64,000 bases of DNA from Nocardioides zeae (lineage in GTDB: Bacteria; Actinomycetota; Actinomycetes; Propionibacteriales; Nocardioidaceae): the NCBI RefSeq assembly GCF_030818655.1, contig NZ_JAUTAN010000001.1:2790001-2854000 (forward strand), given 5' to 3'. Position numbers and translations under genes: made by a program. Below the pieces are notes generated by a model. The model saw only the letters and a program-made list of their open reading frames with translations, had not been told where the DNA came from and did no database searches. Position 1 is the stretch's first letter. Each line of letters begins with the position of its first letter. Positions 62,933-64,000 of the stretch are shown piece by piece.

Positions 62933-63861
62933 CGGGCTGCCACCTCGTGCTCGGGGGCCACCGTGGCGGCCGGTACGTCGGGCTCGTCCGGCCGCCGCGG
63001 GCGCACGGGCGGCCGGAACCGCTCCACGACCCGCCGGCGGGCCGAGCACCACAGGCCGTAGAGGCCGGTGGGGAGGAAGATGGCCGCGAGCACGACGATG
63101 AGCCCGTAGACGAACTCCTGCCACTCGCCGACGACCTCGAGGACGCTCGGCAGCCACGTGAAGAGCACCGCGCCGATCACGGCGCCACGCCACGACAGGG
63201 CACCGCCCACGATGATCGTGGTGAGCGCGACGACGACGAGGTGGAAGCTGACGTCCTGCAGGCCGACGGCCGAGCGGGTCAGGGTGTTGAGGCAGCCGGC
63301 GAGCCCGCCGAGGAAGCCGCTGACGACGAACGCGGTCAGGCGGTAGGCCCGGACGTTCACCCCCATGGAGGCGGCCAGCTCCGGATCCTCCCGGACGGTC
63401 GTGATGCGGCGCGCCAGCCGGCCCACCTCGGTGAGGTGCACCAGCACGAGCACGAGCACCACCGTGCCGAACAGCAGGCCCATGGTGAGGTCGGCGAAGA
63501 CCCCGAAGAGGCCGACGGGTCCGCCCGTCCACTCCCCGCCGTTCAGCGCCACCACGCCGACCGTCAGGTCGAAGGCGATGGTGGCCATCGCCAGGTAGAG
63601 CCCCGCGAGCCGGTAGATGACGACGCCGAGCACCAGGCCGACCGCCGCAGCCACCAGGCCGGACACGAGCATCGTGGGGACCGCGCCCATCTCCTCGCGC
63701 AGCACGAGGTTGGCGGAGACGTAGGCACCGATGCCGTAGGACCCGACACCGGCGAGCGAGAACACGCCGAGGCGGAGCGGCACCTGGATGCTGAGCGCGA
63801 GCAGGATCGCGACGAGGGTGGCCTGGACGAGCACCAGGTTGGAGGCGTAGAAGGCGCTCAT
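62929..63861 (-). CDS. livM: Branched-chain-type ABC transporter permease LivM
   Basis: A 310-residue permease with about eight to ten helices and the LivM segments LRLGVFSLAGVGSYGIGAY, DPELAASMGVNVRAYRLTAF (EAA-like loop) and GGALSWRGAVIGAVLFTWLP. ATG 63861 overlaps the livH stop by 4 bp. A binding protein gene is not in the window and may be further right. Confidence 0.92.
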   Translation of the reverse strand: MSAFYASNLVLVQATLVAILLALSIQVPLRLGVFSLAGVGSYGIGAYVSANLVLREEMGAVPTMLVSGLVAAAVGLVLGVVIYRLAGLYLAMATIAFDLTVGVVALNGGEWTGGPVGLFGVFADLTMGLLFGTVVLVLVLVHLTEVGRLARRITTVREDPELAASMGVNVRAYRLTAFVVSGFLGGLAGCLNTLTRSAVGLQDVSFHLVVVALTTIIVGGALSWRGAVIGAVLFTWLPSVLEVVGEWQEFVYGLIVVLAAIFLPTGLYGLWCSARRRVVERFRPPVRPRRPDEPDVPAATVAPEHEVAAR

Positions 63862-64000
63862 ACCCGTCGCACCTCCTGGCGGCCGAAGATGCCCTGGGGG
63901 CGCAGCAGGAGGACGGCGAAGATGATCCCGAAGGACACCGCCTCGACCCACATGCCGCTGGTCTGCGTCAGCACCCACACCTCGGAGGCGGCGAGCGTGA
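63858..64000 (-). CDS. livH: Branched-chain-type ABC transporter permease LivH (C-terminus only)
   Basis: Only the last 47 codons are in the window, cut at the right edge: SGMWVEAVSFGIIFAVLLLR then PQGIFGRQEVRRV. The late LLLRPQGIFG is a LivH hallmark, and the gene order livH-livM-livG-livF supports the call. Overlaps livM by 4 bp. Confidence 0.85.
   Translation of the reverse strand, partial: TLAASEVWVLTQTSGMWVEAVSFGIIFAVLLLRPQGIFGRQEVRRV

Overview
The window is very GC-rich (roughly 70-75% through most genes), with dense coding, many GTG starts and many 4-bp ATGA/GTGA overlaps. The order ftsH-hpt-tilS-metalloprotease-dacB divergent from ppa, the lysine-tailed topoisomerase I, the F420-type oxidoreductase, the DinB/mycothiol-type protein and the Asp23/DUF6286 genes point to an actinomycete of the Nocardioides/Nocardioidaceae type. 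That placement is inferred from gene content; no rRNA or tRNA gene is present to confirm it.

Layout. 1-6.5 kb (minus): housekeeping block ftsH (runs off the left edge), hpt, tilS, a zinc metalloprotease and dacB; ppa (plus) diverges from it. 7.5-15.4 kb (minus): methyltransferase and acyl-CoA oxidase-like gene; a PAP2-type membrane enzyme; thiBPQ thiamine ABC transporter headed by a clear TPP riboswitch. 15.4-25.4 kb: GNAT acetyltransferase, a repeat-filled gap, an MBL-fold hydrolase, two unknown genes, a MerR-DICT regulator with its operator, two tandem CitE/HpcH-type CoA lyases, a membrane-anchored low-complexity protein and dtd. 25.7-29.0 kb (minus): hutHU histidine degradation. 29.1-30.7 kb (plus): a secreted protein with a lower-GC C-terminal module followed by a small membrane protein. 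30.9-36.6 kb: topA, an unknown gene, a large methyltransferase and a cold-shock gene, with an unusual composite palindromic element between the last two. 37-40.3 kb: TetR plus DHA2-type exporter, convergent with a CynX/NimT-type exporter.

40.4-48.3 kb is an envelope-stress island: DUF6458-like protein, a 23-residue hydrophobic peptide, a sigma-70-like factor overlapping an Asp23-like gene, and divergently at least three more Asp23-related proteins with small membrane proteins, a DUF6286-like and an AmaP-like anchor, CsbD, a YihY/BrkB membrane protein, a GAF-ANTAR regulator (apparently frameshifted at its end) and an SQR-like flavoprotein. recQ is convergent with this.

49.9-64 kb (minus) is a large catabolic region: livHMGF branched-chain-type ABC transporter genes, then, behind its own strong promoter and palindromic operator, AtuA, AtuA C-terminal-like protein, a phosphate-acyltransferase-like protein, a two-subunit biotin-dependent acyl-CoA carboxylase, enoyl-CoA hydratase, DinB-like protein, two MaoC-type hot-dog proteins, an LLM F420-dependent oxidoreductase and an acyl-CoA ligase. 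Together they look like uptake, CoA activation, carboxylation, hydration and cleavage of an unidentified (probably branched) acid.

Several convergent intergenic regions (ppa/methyltransferase, GNAT/MBL, dtd/hutU) are filled with inverted and tandem repeats, a recurring feature of this genome segment.
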